From the IMG/VR virus record IMGVR_UViG_3300019458_000036, positions 1 through 63,207 of that record: a DNA stretch of 63,207 nucleotides, one strand, 5' to 3'. Below the pieces are notes generated by a model. The model ran no database searches. It saw only the letters and a list, made by a program, of their open reading frames with translations, and was not told where the DNA came from. The stretch is from a virus. Position 1 is the first letter of the stretch. Every line of letters begins with the position of its first letter. Position numbers and translations under genes: made by a program. Positions 61,687 to 63,207 of this stretch are shown piece by piece.

Positions 61687-62298
61687 TTAAGGTAAAGAGA
61701 CCTCCGGCTCGTGGGTAACCCAAAAGCCCACCACGTTGACCGCGACCCCTATGTGACCGTTGGCCAGCTCATCGCCAGCGATCACCACACCCACCACCTG
61801 GCTGCGCGAGTTAAAGAGACAGCCGCCCGAGGCCCCGAGATGAACCTCACCAGCGAAAAAGATGTGCCCGCCCACGAGGGTAACCACCTCAGCGTCGCGC
61901 ATGACTGGCTGCCAGGCGCGGTCCACGTCCTCAAAGTTGAACTCCGTCCAATATACATGCTCACCAACCTTAAGTTCGGTCGCTATCTGAAAGCTCTCGA
62001 CAGGCACACCCACAGCGAGGACTCCGATGTCTACCCTCTGGTCCATCGCGATCCCACTGGCGGGGCCCGTAAAGCCGTTTGCCTCGATGATGTAGTGCTC
62101 GAAGCCCGTCTCATCCTCGTTGGACACTACGTGAGCCGCCGTAACCACGATGCCCGCCACCGGACACGCATGGGCGGATCCGGTTTTCCCCAGAAGCGCC
62201 GGTGAAAAGGGAGCACGAACATCGGGTCGCGCAAAATAATAGTAACCAGCGATGCCAAACCAAGGTAGCGTCAGAGCGAGTCCCAGCTTCTTTTTCAC
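61687..62298 (-). CDS. trypsin-like serine protease with membrane anchor
   Basis: 203 residues. Start MKKKLGLALTLPWFGIAGYY is a signal anchor. GIVVTAAHVVSN (His 56), QRVDIGVLAVG (Asp 90), VHLGASGGCLFNSRSQVVGV (Ser 158) form a trypsin/HtrA-like triad. A prohead protease is one idea, but those are usually S14/S49/U35/U9 type, and a signal anchor points to the host envelope. Lies between two MuF-like pieces. Confidence 0.8.
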   Translation of the reverse strand: MKKKLGLALTLPWFGIAGYYYFARPDVRAPFSPALLGKTGSAHACPVAGIVVTAAHVVSNEDETGFEHYIIEANGFTGPASGIAMDQRVDIGVLAVGVPVESFQIATELKVGEHVYWTEFNFEDVDRAWQPVMRDAEVVTLVGGHIFFAGEVHLGASGGCLFNSRSQVVGVVIAGDELANGHIGVAVNVVGFWVTHEPEVSLP

Positions 62299-62555
62299 GG
62301 TAACCCCCTCCTGGCTAACCTGCGACCTTTTTGCCGAGCGTCGCGCAAGATAGCGCCCATCGGCGCTTCGAGCCTCGGGATTCTGAACAGCACTTGTGCC
62401 GCCTTTATGTTTCGGCGCCTGATAGCCTTTACCAACTCCCGCCGGTTAACTCCGGCCTTTACGGTTCTGGCCCACTTCAAAAACGCGCGGGCGAAGCGCG
62501 GGCGAATCTGATCTTCCGCCTTGTGGACAGCCGTAAACCTCGGGTTGCGGGCCAC
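62295..62555 (-). CDS. small basic protein, MuF N-terminal-like (candidate)
   Basis: 86 residues: RFTAVHKAEDQIRPRFARAF, RRELVKAIRRRNIKAAQVLF, RIPRLEAPMGAILRDARQKG. This helix pattern, with RIPRLEAPMGAIL, resembles the N-terminal region of phage MuF-like proteins. Overlaps the protease start. Confidence 0.6.
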   Translation of the reverse strand: MARNPRFTAVHKAEDQIRPRFARAFLKWARTVKAGVNRRELVKAIRRRNIKAAQVLFRIPRLEAPMGAILRDARQKGRRLARRGLP

Positions 62556-62947
62556 TAGGCGCTCCCCAGCTCTTCAGTGATAATCAACGTGTCGTAGCCG
62601 TCGTTCGGAAACGTGACAACCTTACTGTCGGAAGTAGTGACCTCGTACTCCATGCGGTGAGCGTGACGCTTCGAGTTAAGTTCGCTGACTCCCAAAGCTG
62701 ATCCAAGGATCAAGAAACCCGCAGTGTTGGTGTCGTCCCAGTCAGCAGTTGTCCACTGGTATCGCACCACACCTCCAGTTGCCAGGCCATAGATAGTCAT
62801 GGCCCGAGAGAACACCGAACCGTCGTTTAAGCCCACGATCAGTTCGATAGTGCAACCGGTGAGGTCGTAAGGTGTGTCGTCCGCGTTAGCAAGCGCAGCC
62901 TCTAAAACTGGCCTCGTGTCATTTTGCTTTAAGTAGAAAATGCTCAT
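62555..62947 (-). CDS. beta-rich virion protein
   Basis: 130 residues. FYLKQNDTRPVLEAALANAD, YDLTGCTIELIVGLNDG, DSKVVTFPNDGYDTLIITEE: the start is that of small Ig-like/BppU N-terminal-like virion proteins of many phages. Next to the gene that spans the window ends. Confidence 0.7.
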   Translation of the reverse strand: MSIFYLKQNDTRPVLEAALANADDTPYDLTGCTIELIVGLNDGSVFSRAMTIYGLATGGVVRYQWTTADWDDTNTAGFLILGSALGVSELNSKRHAHRMEYEVTTSDSKVVTFPNDGYDTLIITEELGSA

Positions 62948-62967
62948 GTTGTAGTGGTCCTCGTCTT

Positions 62968-63207
62968 TTAAGGCCAGCGGGACTTAGTTTTACTTTGACT
63001 GATCCTGCTTCTCTGTCTTGACCTACCAGATCTCACAGCGGCGGATGGCGGCAGTAAGTTGGTCAACACTATTATAGCGGAACCCTGAGAAACAACTTGA
63101 CCCGCACCAGATAGGGATAAATCAACAAGCGTACTGTGTAGGTCGCCCGTGGATGGTGGAACACCTCCACCTCCGGTTACTGAGCCGTCTCCCACGAGGG
63201 TCAGTGC
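62968..63207 (-). CDS. virion-type protein, C-terminal part (runs off right edge)
   Basis: 79 codons and a stop; open to the last base. ALTLVGDGSVTGGGGVPPST, then GAGQVVSQGSAIIVLTNLLP as in the C-terminal part of the family whose N-terminus is at 1-249. A strongly basic, Ser/Arg-rich tail ends SKTKSRWP. Joined to 1-249 it stays in frame. Confidence 0.7.
   Translation of the reverse strand, partial: ALTLVGDGSVTGGGGVPPSTGDLHSTLVDLSLSGAGQVVSQGSAIIVLTNLLPPSAAVRSGRSRQRSRISQSKTKSRWP

Overview
The window looks like an essentially complete genome of a tailed, siphovirus-type double-stranded DNA phage (about 63.2 kb). All credible genes lie on the minus strand. They are packed head to tail, many with ATGA, GTGA, TTGA or TAATG stop/start overlaps. 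There is a full virion set: terminase, DUF4055-type portal, MuF-like protein, scaffold, P22-type coat, lambda-type tail tube, tape measure and tail tip. I see no integrase, attachment site or tRNA, so a lytic life style is the simplest reading. Consensus sigma70-like promoters (TTGACA, 17 bp, TAnnnT) and several signal-peptide or lipobox-like proteins point to a Gram-negative host. The host itself cannot be named from this sequence.

The two window ends fall in one reading frame of a small virion gene (1-249 and 62968-63207), so the sequence is probably a circular or circularly permuted genome opened inside that gene. In transcription order (right to left, then round the junction) there are two large blocks. 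The late block starts left of the non-coding region at 12116-12788. It holds a small terminase-like gene, TerL, an Srx/ParB-like protein, glycosidase-like proteins, portal, three tandem copies of a large virion-type gene and small virion genes. It then passes the junction to the MuF-like genes, a serine protease, scaffold, coat, tail tube, head-tail joining genes, chaperones, tape measure and tail proteins, a radical SAM enzyme and holin-like lysis candidates, ending near 44.2 kb.

The early/middle block runs from a strong promoter at 44.18 kb down to 12.8 kb. It has many very small genes (zinc ribbons, one-helix membrane proteins), a nucleotide and base metabolism cluster (family A DNA polymerase, ThyX-like enzyme, MazG/dUTPase-HAD fusion, FAD enzyme, uracil-glycosylase-like protein, P-loop kinases), ligase, SNF2 helicase, nucleases, dNTP pyrophosphohydrolases, glycosyltransferase-like proteins and, last, a Prim-Pol/VapE-type primase-helicase.

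The most striking system is at 47.1-51.7 kb. A large tail-tip protein ends in about 160 residues with a cysteine at nearly every fourth position (39 Cys). It is translationally coupled to a radical SAM/SPASM protein of the peptide-maturase type, which suggests a RiPP-like post-translational modification of a phage structural protein. Other notable signals are a family of structured 5' leaders with covarying stems (40.4-43.1 kb), six 21-bp repeats directly behind a consensus promoter (23.2 kb), a 42-bp inverted repeat with direct repeats in the probable origin/control region (12.3-12.75 kb), and a duplicated terminator-promoter module (32.0 and 44.2 kb).
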